This document shows, piece after piece, positions 1 through 7,553 of a stretch of 8,963 nucleotides of DNA. Origin of the DNA: Verrucomicrobiales bacterium (GTDB lineage Bacteria > Verrucomicrobiota > Verrucomicrobiia > Verrucomicrobiales > DEV007); NCBI GenBank assembly GCA_002705125.1, contig PAHQ01000028.1, forward strand, positions 28,305-37,267, written 5' to 3'. Under the pieces are notes generated by a model, which saw nothing but the letters and a program-made list of their open reading frames with translations, was not told the origin of the DNA and did no database searches. Made by a program: the position numbers and the translations under genes. Each line of letters opens with the position of its first letter. The stretch's first letter is position 1.

Positions 1-3000
1 AAAATGATATTGGCGGAAGTTGGCGATCTTCGATGGGTACTACTGGGACTGATGACTCTATTTTAATTAATGGAGGTGCAAATTGGAAATTTTTCAAAGG
101 AGTTTCGGAGCCCTCTGAAAGCCCAGGCTCATGGAGATTACCAAACTTTGATGACTCCGACTGGGGTGAGGGGGAAGCTGCGATTGGGTTTGGTGAAGGT
201 TTTTTAAATACTAATCTCTCTGATATGCGCGGGAATTACTCGACCGTCTATTTTCGTAAGACCTTTAATATTGAGAACCCTGCACAAGTGGGTTCAGTTC
301 TTTTGAGTGCACAAATTGATGACGGATTTAATGCTTGGATAAATGGCAAGCATATAGCATCCACTAATGTTTCTAATTCTGAGTTACCTTATAATGCGAC
401 TGCCAACAGCTCAGGAGAAAATAAGGATTTTGAAGAATATCCAATAGCTAACGTTGGAGGGTTAATTGTAAAAGGAAAGAATGTTTTAACAGTTCAACTT
501 TTAAATGGTTCTCTGAATGGTAGCTCGGATGCTTTTTTTGATGCGACGCTTAAAATTAATGCTTCTGCTGGAGAAGGACCCAGCCCAGGATTTCCTAATA
601 CTGTGTTTGCAGTGAATTCACCACCTCAAATCCGTAGATTAGAGCATACGCCAAAACAGCCAGCCGAAGGTGATATTGTAACTATCACCGCTCTTATTAC
701 CGATTCTAATACAGTGAGCGAAGCGACGCTTCTCTATCAGGTCGTTGAACCTGGTAATTATATTAGACTTACTGATTCAAGATATGAAAGTGATTGGACA
801 GAAATTCCAATGAATGATTCTGGCAATTCTGGTGATGAAAACTCTGCAGACGATGTTTGGACTGTTCAAATACCAGGTTCTGTCCAAAAAAATCGCCATC
901 TAATTCGTTATAAAATAAGAATAGAAGACGGTCTCAATAAAACAATTACTGTTCCTTACTCAGATGACCCTCAACCTAACTTTGCCTATTATTGTTATAA
1001 TGGGGTTCCTGACTGGAAAGGGGCTCTAAGGCCAGGTTCGACATCAGTCGTAACTTATTCCTCGGAGACCCTCACTAAGGTTCCTGTTTATCATATGATT
1101 GCCAGAGAATCTGATGTCATAGGCTGTATGTATAATGATTCAACTGGATCAGCGAGGACCTACAGGTACTTGGCTTCAGTGGTATATGAAGGTGAGGTTT
1201 ATGATCATATACGATTTAGAATTAAGGGCCAGGCCTCAACTAGGGTGACTGGTAAAAATAAGATAAAGTGGAACTTTAATCGTTCGCATAGGTTTCAGGC
1301 TCGAGATAATTATGGTAGAAAATACGATCGAAAATGGGATAAGTTCGCGCTTCAGACTGGGACCTGTCCTTGGTGGGGAAGTAATGCATCAACAGCAGGC
1401 ATGGTATTAAATGAGCAAGCAAGTTATAAGTTTTATAAGCTTTGTGGGGTGCCGTCTTGCAATACAACTTTGTTTCATCTCAGAATCGTTGATGATGAAG
1501 TTGAGGCGAATCCAAACAATCAGTATGATGGTGATTTCTGGGGTCTCTACCTAGCTTTAGAGGAACCTGATGGGAGATTTCTGGATGACAAGGATCTTCC
1601 AGATGGAAACCTTTACAAAATGAACGGGAGCCCTAATAAAAGAAATCAGGGCCCTGATCAGGTTTCTGGTACTACTGATGTGAATTCATTTATAAGCACG
1701 AAGAGAAGGACACAGCCTTTGACTTGGTGGGAGGAGAATACCAATCTTGCTGGGTACTATAACTATAAAATAGGAACAACCTTAATTAATAACACTGACT
1801 TACGCTCTGAATGGAATTGCCTATACTATCACAGACCAGAAATAGAGGGTGACCCTAATTCAGGAAAGTGGGAAATGTTTCCATGGGACCTTGATCTGAC
1901 TTGGGAAAGTAAATTTCATATCCGTTCTGAGAATGTATGGGAAAACTGGCAGAATGTTTTTAGATATTCTGACGCTGAGACTGACTTTGAAAATCGCTCA
2001 AGAGAAGTCTGGGACCTGCTTTGTAGTTCTGGTGAAGGTGCGAAAGTTGTCGAAGAGATGCAACGGTTTCTTGAAGGTGATGGTGTGACCCGAATAGTAG
2101 AAGCAAATCAGGCAATGTGGGATTACCACCCACGAAAGTCAAAGAAGGGTATTTGGTATAAAAATAATCCTAAACTTTCAAGCTCTAAAAGAAATTGGGA
2201 GGGTCTTGTAGGATACATGAAAGACTTTGTATCACCAGGCGGTTATGGTGCCAATAGGCTTATCAATGAAAAAGCTGATACTAATTCTGCAGTACCTCGG
2301 AAACCGACAATTACTCGTTTGGGAGATTCTTCTTTTCCGACTGACGATATTAGATTTCAGAGCTCATCTTTTTCAGGGAATGGGACATCATTTACTAGTA
2401 TGCAATGGAGGTTAGGAGAGATTACTGATCCTGAATCCCCAGAATTTGATCCTAATAATCCTTGGGTTTATGAGATCAACGCTGTTTGGGAGTCTGGAGA
2501 AATAAATAACTTTCAATCAACTGTTCAGGTTCCAACTACAGTAGTCAGAGTTGGAAAAACTTATCGGGCGAGAGTAAGGCATTTGGGGTCATCGGGTCAA
2601 TGGAGTCATTGGTCAGAACCTATTCAGTTCGTCGCCACTGAACCAGATATAACACCTTATAAAAAAGGATTGGTTATAAGTGAAATGATGTATAACCCAC
2701 AAGAAGCCAGTGAGTCAGATAGAGCATTAGGATTTACAAATAGTGATTTCGAATTTATCGAACTAAAAAATATTGGTGAGGATATATTGAGCCTTGCCAA
2801 TGTACGATTTACCAAAGGGATTAACTATGATTTTATTGATGGTGCAGTTATTTCACTGTCACCAGGGCAATTCTTGGTGTTAGCGAGAAATGCTGAAGCG
2901 TTTAAAATGAGGTACGGAGAGACTGAAACTTTAGCAGGCGAGTATGGTCCTAACAATTTATCGAATGGAGGAGAGAATGTTAAGCTTTCATATGGAGCTG

Positions 3001-3587
3001 GAATTGTAATACAAGAATTTGAATATCTTGATGAAGAGCCTTGGCCCGCGGGGGCGGACGGGCAGGGATATTCCCTAGTACTTAAAAATCCTGAAGAATT
3101 ACCAGATCACAAAATTTCAGAGAATTGGAAAATAAGTTCAACTCTTGGAGGAAGTCCTGGTAAAGGTGAGATTGAATACACCTATAACGATTGGAAAAAA
3201 TTCAGTTTCAATTCAGAGCAACTACAGGATTCATTAATATCTGGAGAGCTTGCTGATCCAGACAAAGATGGGTATTCAAATCTACTTGAATACTCATTTG
3301 GTGGAAGGGCTTTAGTTAAAGACGATAATATGAATCCAATCGCAAGAATTATAGACAGAGAAGAGGAATATCTATTATTCACCTACCGAAAGCGAGTTGG
3401 CATTAGTGATTATAATTATGTCATTGAGAAATCCTCGGATCTTCGTACTTGGACTGAAGTGATTAATCCACAGCTAGATGAAATTTCTGTTAATGAAGAT
3501 GAGACAAATACCTTATCGTATAGAATTTTAAAGTTAAATAACGCAGCTATTCAGAACTTTTTAAGACTTAAAGTGAGAGCTAAGTAA
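1..3587 (+). CDS. CotH-kinase / lamin-tail multidomain secreted protein (5' partial)
   Basis: The reading frame is open to the left edge, so the gene starts outside the window. The ATG at 33 is internal: in-frame codons before it read NDIGGSWRSS. Numbered from that Met, 1184 residues are visible. About 14-178 is a beta-sandwich (galactose-binding-like) module of the type 'NWKFF...FDDSDW...IGFGEG...YFRKTF...DDGFNAWING'. About 197-315 is an Ig/FN3-like module. About 345-730 is a CotH-type kinase-like domain with 'RFRIKGQAS', 'NLYKMNG' and 'EMFPWDLDLTWE' (acidic pair D619/D621). About 755-868 is a second FN3-like module. About 879-1045 is a lamin-tail domain ('ISEMMYNP...FEFIELKN'). The C-terminus has a calcium-loop-like 'DPDKDG' at 1075-1080 before 'SNLLEYSFG'. 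CotH of Bacillus phosphorylates spore-coat proteins; in PVC bacteria such giant proteins are generally predicted to be extracellular, with unknown substrates. No C-terminal membrane helix or PEP-CTERM anchor is visible. The signal peptide cannot be assessed. The domain calls are fairly secure; kinase activity is inference. Confidence 0.88.
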   Translation, partial: NDIGGSWRSSMGTTGTDDSILINGGANWKFFKGVSEPSESPGSWRLPNFDDSDWGEGEAAIGFGEGFLNTNLSDMRGNYSTVYFRKTFNIENPAQVGSVLLSAQIDDGFNAWINGKHIASTNVSNSELPYNATANSSGENKDFEEYPIANVGGLIVKGKNVLTVQLLNGSLNGSSDAFFDATLKINASAGEGPSPGFPNTVFAVNSPPQIRRLEHTPKQPAEGDIVTITALITDSNTVSEATLLYQVVEPGNYIRLTDSRYESDWTEIPMNDSGNSGDENSADDVWTVQIPGSVQKNRHLIRYKIRIEDGLNKTITVPYSDDPQPNFAYYCYNGVPDWKGALRPGSTSVVTYSSETLTKVPVYHMIARESDVIGCMYNDSTGSARTYRYLASVVYEGEVYDHIRFRIKGQASTRVTGKNKIKWNFNRSHRFQARDNYGRKYDRKWDKFALQTGTCPWWGSNASTAGMVLNEQASYKFYKLCGVPSCNTTLFHLRIVDDEVEANPNNQYDGDFWGLYLALEEPDGRFLDDKDLPDGNLYKMNGSPNKRNQGPDQVSGTTDVNSFISTKRRTQPLTWWEENTNLAGYYNYKIGTTLINNTDLRSEWNCLYYHRPEIEGDPNSGKWEMFPWDLDLTWESKFHIRSENVWENWQNVFRYSDAETDFENRSREVWDLLCSSGEGAKVVEEMQRFLEGDGVTRIVEANQAMWDYHPRKSKKGIWYKNNPKLSSSKRNWEGLVGYMKDFVSPGGYGANRLINEKADTNSAVPRKPTITRLGDSSFPTDDIRFQSSSFSGNGTSFTSMQWRLGEITDPESPEFDPNNPWVYEINAVWESGEINNFQSTVQVPTTVVRVGKTYRARVRHLGSSGQWSHWSEPIQFVATEPDITPYKKGLVISEMMYNPQEASESDRALGFTNSDFEFIELKNIGEDILSLANVRFTKGINYDFIDGAVISLSPGQFLVLARNAEAFKMRYGETETLAGEYGPNNLSNGGENVKLSYGAGIVIQEFEYLDEEPWPAGADGQGYSLVLKNPEELPDHKISENWKISSTLGGSPGKGEIEYTYNDWKKFSFNSEQLQDSLISGELADPDKDGYSNLLEYSFGGRALVKDDNMNPIARIIDREEEYLLFTYRKRVGISDYNYVIEKSSDLRTWTEVINPQLDEISVNEDETNTLSYRILKLNNAAIQNFLRLKVRAK

Positions 3588-3590
3588 GTC

Positions 3591-3657
3591 TCCTTATCTG
3601 TCTTTTTTATCGGTGTTATTCTTATTGATGAGTTTTGTGAAAAGACAGATAAAAGGA
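3591..3657. repeat. 13-bp perfect inverted repeat with 33-nt spacer
   Basis: TTATCTGTCTTTT at 3594-3606 is perfectly complementary to AAAAGACAGATAA at 3640-3652. After a two-base bulge (3653-3654), TCC at 3591-3593 can also pair with GGA at 3655-3657. It starts four bases after the stop of the CotH gene. As RNA it would form a long stem with a large loop. No T-tract follows the right arm, so it is not a textbook intrinsic terminator. It could be an mRNA 3'-end processing or stability element, a protein site, or the remnant of a small mobile repeat. Confidence 0.7.
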
Positions 3658-3681
3658 TGCCTGAATTGAAATAATTAGAAA

Positions 3682-3723
3682 TAAACAAGTGTAAATAGCT
3701 TAGTTTAAAGCTGTTATTGTTTA
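3682..3723. promoter_or_regulatory. Nested AT-rich dyad upstream of the FG-GAP gene
   Basis: TAAACAA (3682-3688) is complementary to TTGTTTA (3717-3723), and inside it AGCTT (3697-3701) pairs with AAGCT (3708-3712) around a six-base centre. The dyad overlaps the candidate -35 element of the following gene, which is where an operator could lie. The arms are short and AT-rich, so chance is a serious alternative. Confidence 0.25.
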
Positions 3724-3749
3724 CTTTCATGGTAATGTTCTGTTAATAT
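3720..3749 (+). promoter_or_regulatory. Candidate sigma-70-type promoter for the FG-GAP lipoprotein gene
   Basis: TTTACT (3720-3725, 4 of 6 consensus matches) is followed after 18 bases by TAATAT (3744-3749, 4 of 6). A TG at 3741-3742, one base upstream of the -10 box, makes an extended -10. Predicted transcription would begin near 3756, leaving a very short leader of about ten bases before the ATG at 3767. This fits the absence of a clear Shine-Dalgarno sequence there. Assigned by eye only. Confidence 0.35.
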
Positions 3750-3766
3750 TTACCGTTTCTTTGGAA

Positions 3767-6700
3767 ATGAAAAATTTAGTAAAACCACATGCAATTTTAT
3801 TTATCGCTTTTGCATTATGCAGTTGTGGAGATGATGGGGATTCAGGTCCATCGGAGGAAAGTTTGAAAAAAACAAGATATGACTCCGTCAAAGTTGAGCC
3901 GTTAAGATCAAGGATTGATCAATCTTCGGGTAAACTTTTTTCAAAGCTTTCATCTGAAATAACGAATATTGATTTTATAAATGAAATAGATTTGAAACAA
4001 CCGATGAAAAGGTTGTACCACTCTGGATTCGTTTGTGGAGGAGTTGCGCTTGGAGATTTTAATTTGGATGGAGAGTTGGATATATTTTTTGTAAGTGGAT
4101 CTGGTAAAAATAAACTCTACTTACAAAAAAATAATTTTAAATTCGAAGATGCGGGTCCATCCTCAGGAATTGAGGGTGGAAATGATTGGGGCGCTGGGGT
4201 AGCGGCAATCGATATTGATGGTGATAATGATCTTGATCTTTATGTATGTAATTACGACTCACCGAACTCGTTGTTTATTAATGATGGGAAGGGAAAGTTC
4301 AAAGAGTCTGCAAAGAAATACGGTCTTGATGTCGTTGACGCATCTTTACTTCCTACGTTTTGTGATTATGACAATGATGGTGATCTAGACGTTTATTTAT
4401 TAACAAACCGCTACTATAGAAAAGGAGGAAGGCCTTCAAAACCACCTTTCCAAAAGTCCGCAGATGGGAAAGTTGTCGTTTTGCCTGAGTTCCAGAAATA
4501 TTATGGAATTAAACAGAAAGGACCGAAATCTTATGATATGGATGAGATTGGAAGGCCTGACAGATTGTTGCGCAATGATGGTGCTACCTTTGTTGATGTT
4601 AGTAGTGATGCCGGGATTGTCCGAGAGGGACATGGTCTATCGGCCACTTGGTGGGATTTCGATGGGGACGGATTAATGGATATATATGTCGCCAATGATT
4701 TTGCAGATCCTGATAACTTATTTAGAAACAATGGTGATGGAACTTTTACAGACAAGATCAATGATGTTCTCAATTATACACCTTGGTTTTCAATGGGAGC
4801 TGATGCTGGAGATATTAATAATGATGGTAAGTTTGATTTCGTTGCATTGGATATGGCGGCAACGACTCATTATAAATCAAAGATGTCCATGGGCGAAATG
4901 GGTGCATTAAGATGGGTTATTGAGGCAACTAAACCACGGCAGGTAATGAGAAATTGCCTTTATTTAAATCAAGGAGAGGGTCATTTCTCTGAAAATGCTA
5001 GTCTCTCTGGAGTGGCTAATTCAGATTGGTCTTGGGCCGCTAAATTAGCTGACTACGATAATGATGGACGAGTTGATCTTTTTGTCTCCAATGGTATGGC
5101 CAGAGACTTTAATAATTCAGATATAACTTACACAACTCAAGATCAGATTGGAAAGTCGGAATGGGATCATTATGAAAATGCCCCCACCAAGCCAGAGCAG
5201 AACTTGGCATTTCGCAATAATGGAGATTTAATATTTTCTGATGTTAGTAAAGAATGGGGTTTGGATCATACTGGAATGAGTTATGGCACGGTTCATGGAG
5301 ACTTTGATAGGGATGGAGACCTTGATCTAGTCGTTGTTAACTTGAATGAGCCTGTCTCTGTTTATCGTAATGAATCTAATTCTGGGCACTCTGTTAATGT
5401 AAGTTTACAAGGTACAGATTCAAACTCATATGGCATCGGGGCTGTTATTAAAATTATTGCAGGAGGAGTCAATCATGTTAGGCAGATGATTCCAGTTTCC
5501 GGTTATTTATCTAGTAATGAGTCGATACTTCATTTTGGCCTCGGCAATGCTACAAAAATTGAAAATTTAGAAGTTCGATGGCCGGATGGTACTGTTCAAA
5601 ATTTCAGCGATTTACCAGTCGATCAGCACATTCGCATTACTCACTCAAAAGATCGTTCTCAGCCTAAAAAAGATCAACTATCTGGCCCTATGTTTGCCCT
5701 GCATTCTCCTCTGCGAGGAATTTTTCATCAGGAAAGACCTTATGAAGATTTTATCCATCAGCCATTACTACCCAATAAACTCTCTCAGCTTGGGCCAGGG
5801 ATTGCTTTTGCAGACGTAGATGGTAACGGCACAGAAGATTTCTTCATGGGCTGCCCTAGGGGGCAGTCCAGTGCTGTTTTTTTAGGCGATGGCAAGGGTT
5901 CTTTTAAGGTGAAAAGTAAAGGTTCTCCCTTTGATAAACATTATGATTTTGAGGATATTGGAGTTCTTTTTCTTGATGCTGATTCTGACGGTGATGCTGA
6001 CCTTTACGTTTCTTCTGGTAGTTACGAATATAAAAAAGGAGATCCATTAGTACGAGATAGGATTTATATAAATGACGGATCTGGAAATTTCATCATTAGT
6101 AAAGAAGAGGTTCTTCCGAAGAATTTTGATAATGGGAGCGTTGTTTGTGGTGCTGATTTTGATCGTGATGGTGATATTGATTTATTCGTTGGTAGTAGAG
6201 TAGTAAGTGGTGAATATCCTACAAGTCCCGAGTCTAGATTACTGATCAATGAGTCTATAAAGGGGAAAAGCATTCGATTTGTTGAAGCTTCGAATGCCAT
6301 TTCGGGAGATTTAAGCAATTCAGGTATGGTGACTTCAGCCTTGTGGACTGATATAAATAATGATGGATGGAGTGACTTAATAGTGACCGCAGAATGGGAG
6401 CCAATAAGAGTTTACATCAATGAGTCTGGTAAGCTTTCAGAAAGAACAAAGGAATCTGGTTTATCTAAAATGAAGGGCTGGTGGAATAGTATTTCTGGAG
6501 CTGATATTGATAATGATGGAGACATTGATTTTGCTGTGGGCAATGCTGGGCAGAACACTAAGTATCATACGTCACCGAAGAAACCGATTAGAATTTATTA
6601 TGCTGACTACGAAGGGAAAGGTTCTAAGAGTATTGTGGAGGCTAAATATGAAAACGGTGTCCTTCTTCCAGTGAGGGGCAAGAGCTGTTCTACTTCTGCT

Positions 6701-7459
6701 ATCCCGTCATTAGGAGATAAGTTTAAAACATTTCATAAGTTTGCTAGCTCCTCTTTGAGTGAAATATACTCACCATCAAATCTTGAGGATGCATTAGTTT
6801 ATGAGGTCAATGAACTTTCATCCGGTTTTCTAATTAATGACGGGAAAGGGCATTTCACATTTAAAGCAATGCCTAATATGGTACAGAACTCTCCAATATT
6901 TGGTATTGATTTCAATGACGTGAATGGAGATGGATTTTTAGATGTATATGTAGTACAGAACTTTTCGACTCCTCAATTTGAAACTCCTCCATTTCGTGGT
7001 GGATTAAGTCAATTAATGTTAGGAGACGGGAATGGTGGTTTTAACCCTGTTGATGCCTCTGAGAGTGGCCTTATTGTTCGAGGCGATGGAAGAGGCTTGG
7101 TAAAGACTGACCTTAATGGAGACGGGCACCCCGACTATGTGGTTTCTATAAATGATGGAGAGTTATTGGCTTTTACTCGAATGACTGAGGAAAGCCCTCC
7201 AAAAAAGTTAGTCCTTTCTGGAAGTCTTGGTAACCCATTAGCCACAGGCTCTAGGCTTTTATTTAGGTCTTCAACTTCGAAAGAATTTTTGCGTGTCCAA
7301 GAAATTTATCAAGGGGGAGGATATTTGTCTCAGTCAGCTAACAGTATATACTTTGACAAGAAATTTGATTCAGTTGATATCCGTTGGCCTGATGGAAAAG
7401 AGTCAAAACACTCATTAAAAGGGGACAAGCGAGTTGTAAGAATATCTCAATCTAATTAA
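3767..7459 (+). CDS. Two-lobed FG-GAP/VCBS repeat lipoprotein with two ASPIC/UnbV domains (CRTAC1-like)
   Basis: I chose the ATG at 3767 (1230 aa) over an in-frame TTG at 3761, because it gives a compact lipoprotein signal: KNLVKP, a hydrophobic run, then a lipobox LCSC with the lipidated Cys at residue 20. No strong ribosome-binding site is visible. From this Met, seven Ca-binding motifs of the form DxDxDGxxD begin at about 97, 149, 200, 297, 349, 429 and 512. An ASPIC/UnbV domain follows at about 540-626 (GYLSSNES, LEVRWPDG). A second lobe repeats the plan, with motifs at about 683, 737, 797, 862, 913, 1051 and 1115 and a second ASPIC-like domain at about 1147-1228 (GGGYLSQSANS, VDIRWPDG). 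Each lobe is predicted to be a seven-bladed beta-propeller. Related proteins of similar length occur in Bacteroidetes and PVC bacteria, often near polymer-uptake genes. None has an agreed function, and the 'RNA-binding protein' label sometimes given to them is unsupported. It is probably cell-envelope anchored, with a binding or adhesion role inferred. Confidence 0.93.
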   Translation: MKNLVKPHAILFIAFALCSCGDDGDSGPSEESLKKTRYDSVKVEPLRSRIDQSSGKLFSKLSSEITNIDFINEIDLKQPMKRLYHSGFVCGGVALGDFNLDGELDIFFVSGSGKNKLYLQKNNFKFEDAGPSSGIEGGNDWGAGVAAIDIDGDNDLDLYVCNYDSPNSLFINDGKGKFKESAKKYGLDVVDASLLPTFCDYDNDGDLDVYLLTNRYYRKGGRPSKPPFQKSADGKVVVLPEFQKYYGIKQKGPKSYDMDEIGRPDRLLRNDGATFVDVSSDAGIVREGHGLSATWWDFDGDGLMDIYVANDFADPDNLFRNNGDGTFTDKINDVLNYTPWFSMGADAGDINNDGKFDFVALDMAATTHYKSKMSMGEMGALRWVIEATKPRQVMRNCLYLNQGEGHFSENASLSGVANSDWSWAAKLADYDNDGRVDLFVSNGMARDFNNSDITYTTQDQIGKSEWDHYENAPTKPEQNLAFRNNGDLIFSDVSKEWGLDHTGMSYGTVHGDFDRDGDLDLVVVNLNEPVSVYRNESNSGHSVNVSLQGTDSNSYGIGAVIKIIAGGVNHVRQMIPVSGYLSSNESILHFGLGNATKIENLEVRWPDGTVQNFSDLPVDQHIRITHSKDRSQPKKDQLSGPMFALHSPLRGIFHQERPYEDFIHQPLLPNKLSQLGPGIAFADVDGNGTEDFFMGCPRGQSSAVFLGDGKGSFKVKSKGSPFDKHYDFEDIGVLFLDADSDGDADLYVSSGSYEYKKGDPLVRDRIYINDGSGNFIISKEEVLPKNFDNGSVVCGADFDRDGDIDLFVGSRVVSGEYPTSPESRLLINESIKGKSIRFVEASNAISGDLSNSGMVTSALWTDINNDGWSDLIVTAEWEPIRVYINESGKLSERTKESGLSKMKGWWNSISGADIDNDGDIDFAVGNAGQNTKYHTSPKKPIRIYYADYEGKGSKSIVEAKYENGVLLPVRGKSCSTSAIPSLGDKFKTFHKFASSSLSEIYSPSNLEDALVYEVNELSSGFLINDGKGHFTFKAMPNMVQNSPIFGIDFNDVNGDGFLDVYVVQNFSTPQFETPPFRGGLSQLMLGDGNGGFNPVDASESGLIVRGDGRGLVKTDLNGDGHPDYVVSINDGELLAFTRMTEESPPKKLVLSGSLGNPLATGSRLLFRSSTSKEFLRVQEIYQGGGYLSQSANSIYFDKKFDSVDIRWPDGKESKHSLKGDKRVVRISQSN

Positions 7460-7493
7460 TACCGTAGAATTTATCATCAAATGCTTCCCTTTG

Positions 7494-7521
7494 ATTGACA
7501 CTTTCAATGATTGGGGGCAAT
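7494..7521. promoter_or_regulatory. Adjacent ATTG/CAAT dyads upstream of hisG
   Basis: ATTGA-CACTT-TCAAT (7494-7508) is followed one base later by ATTG-GGGG-CAAT (7510-7521), and a further ATTG lies at 7534-7537. The first dyad overlaps a perfect -35-like TTGACA (7495-7500). The arrangement resembles an operator next to a promoter. The half-sites are only four or five bases, so this is tentative. No leader peptide rich in histidine codons, as in enteric his attenuators, is seen. Confidence 0.25.
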
Positions 7522-7553
7522 CTAGTCGCCCGTATTGAAGCGGATAAAGATAA

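Noticed and set aside
33..35. ATG at 33 as the true start of the CotH gene
   Set aside because: The frame is open upstream to the window edge, there is no ribosome-binding site, and no signal peptide follows; the protein begins mid-domain.
1276..1467. Minus-strand ORF of 63 codons inside the CotH gene
   Set aside because: Lies wholly within a well-supported coding region; it has no recognisable domain and looks like a shadow frame.
4464..4910. Overlapping plus-frame ORFs (70 and 74 codons) inside the FG-GAP gene
   Set aside because: They are Met/Leu/Ile-rich because GATGAT-type calcium-loop codons are read in another frame; no independent support.
6064..6318. Minus-strand ORF of 84 codons within the FG-GAP gene
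   Set aside because: Shadow of the plus-strand frame, Ser/Leu/Pro-biased, with no motif.
3767..7459. Interpretation of the ASPIC/UnbV protein as RNA-binding
   Set aside because: That label is a database carry-over. The protein has a lipoprotein signal and calcium-propeller repeats, which indicate an exported location.
7476..7495. ATCAAA/TTTGAT hairpin after the FG-GAP gene as a terminator
   Set aside because: Only six AT-rich base pairs with an eight-base loop and no T-tract; it also overlaps the region upstream of hisG.
7495..7530. Perfect -35-like TTGACA upstream of hisG as a full promoter
   Set aside because: No acceptable -10 box lies 16-19 bases downstream (best strings such as CAATCT or AATCTA match poorly), so I kept only the dyad as a tentative feature.
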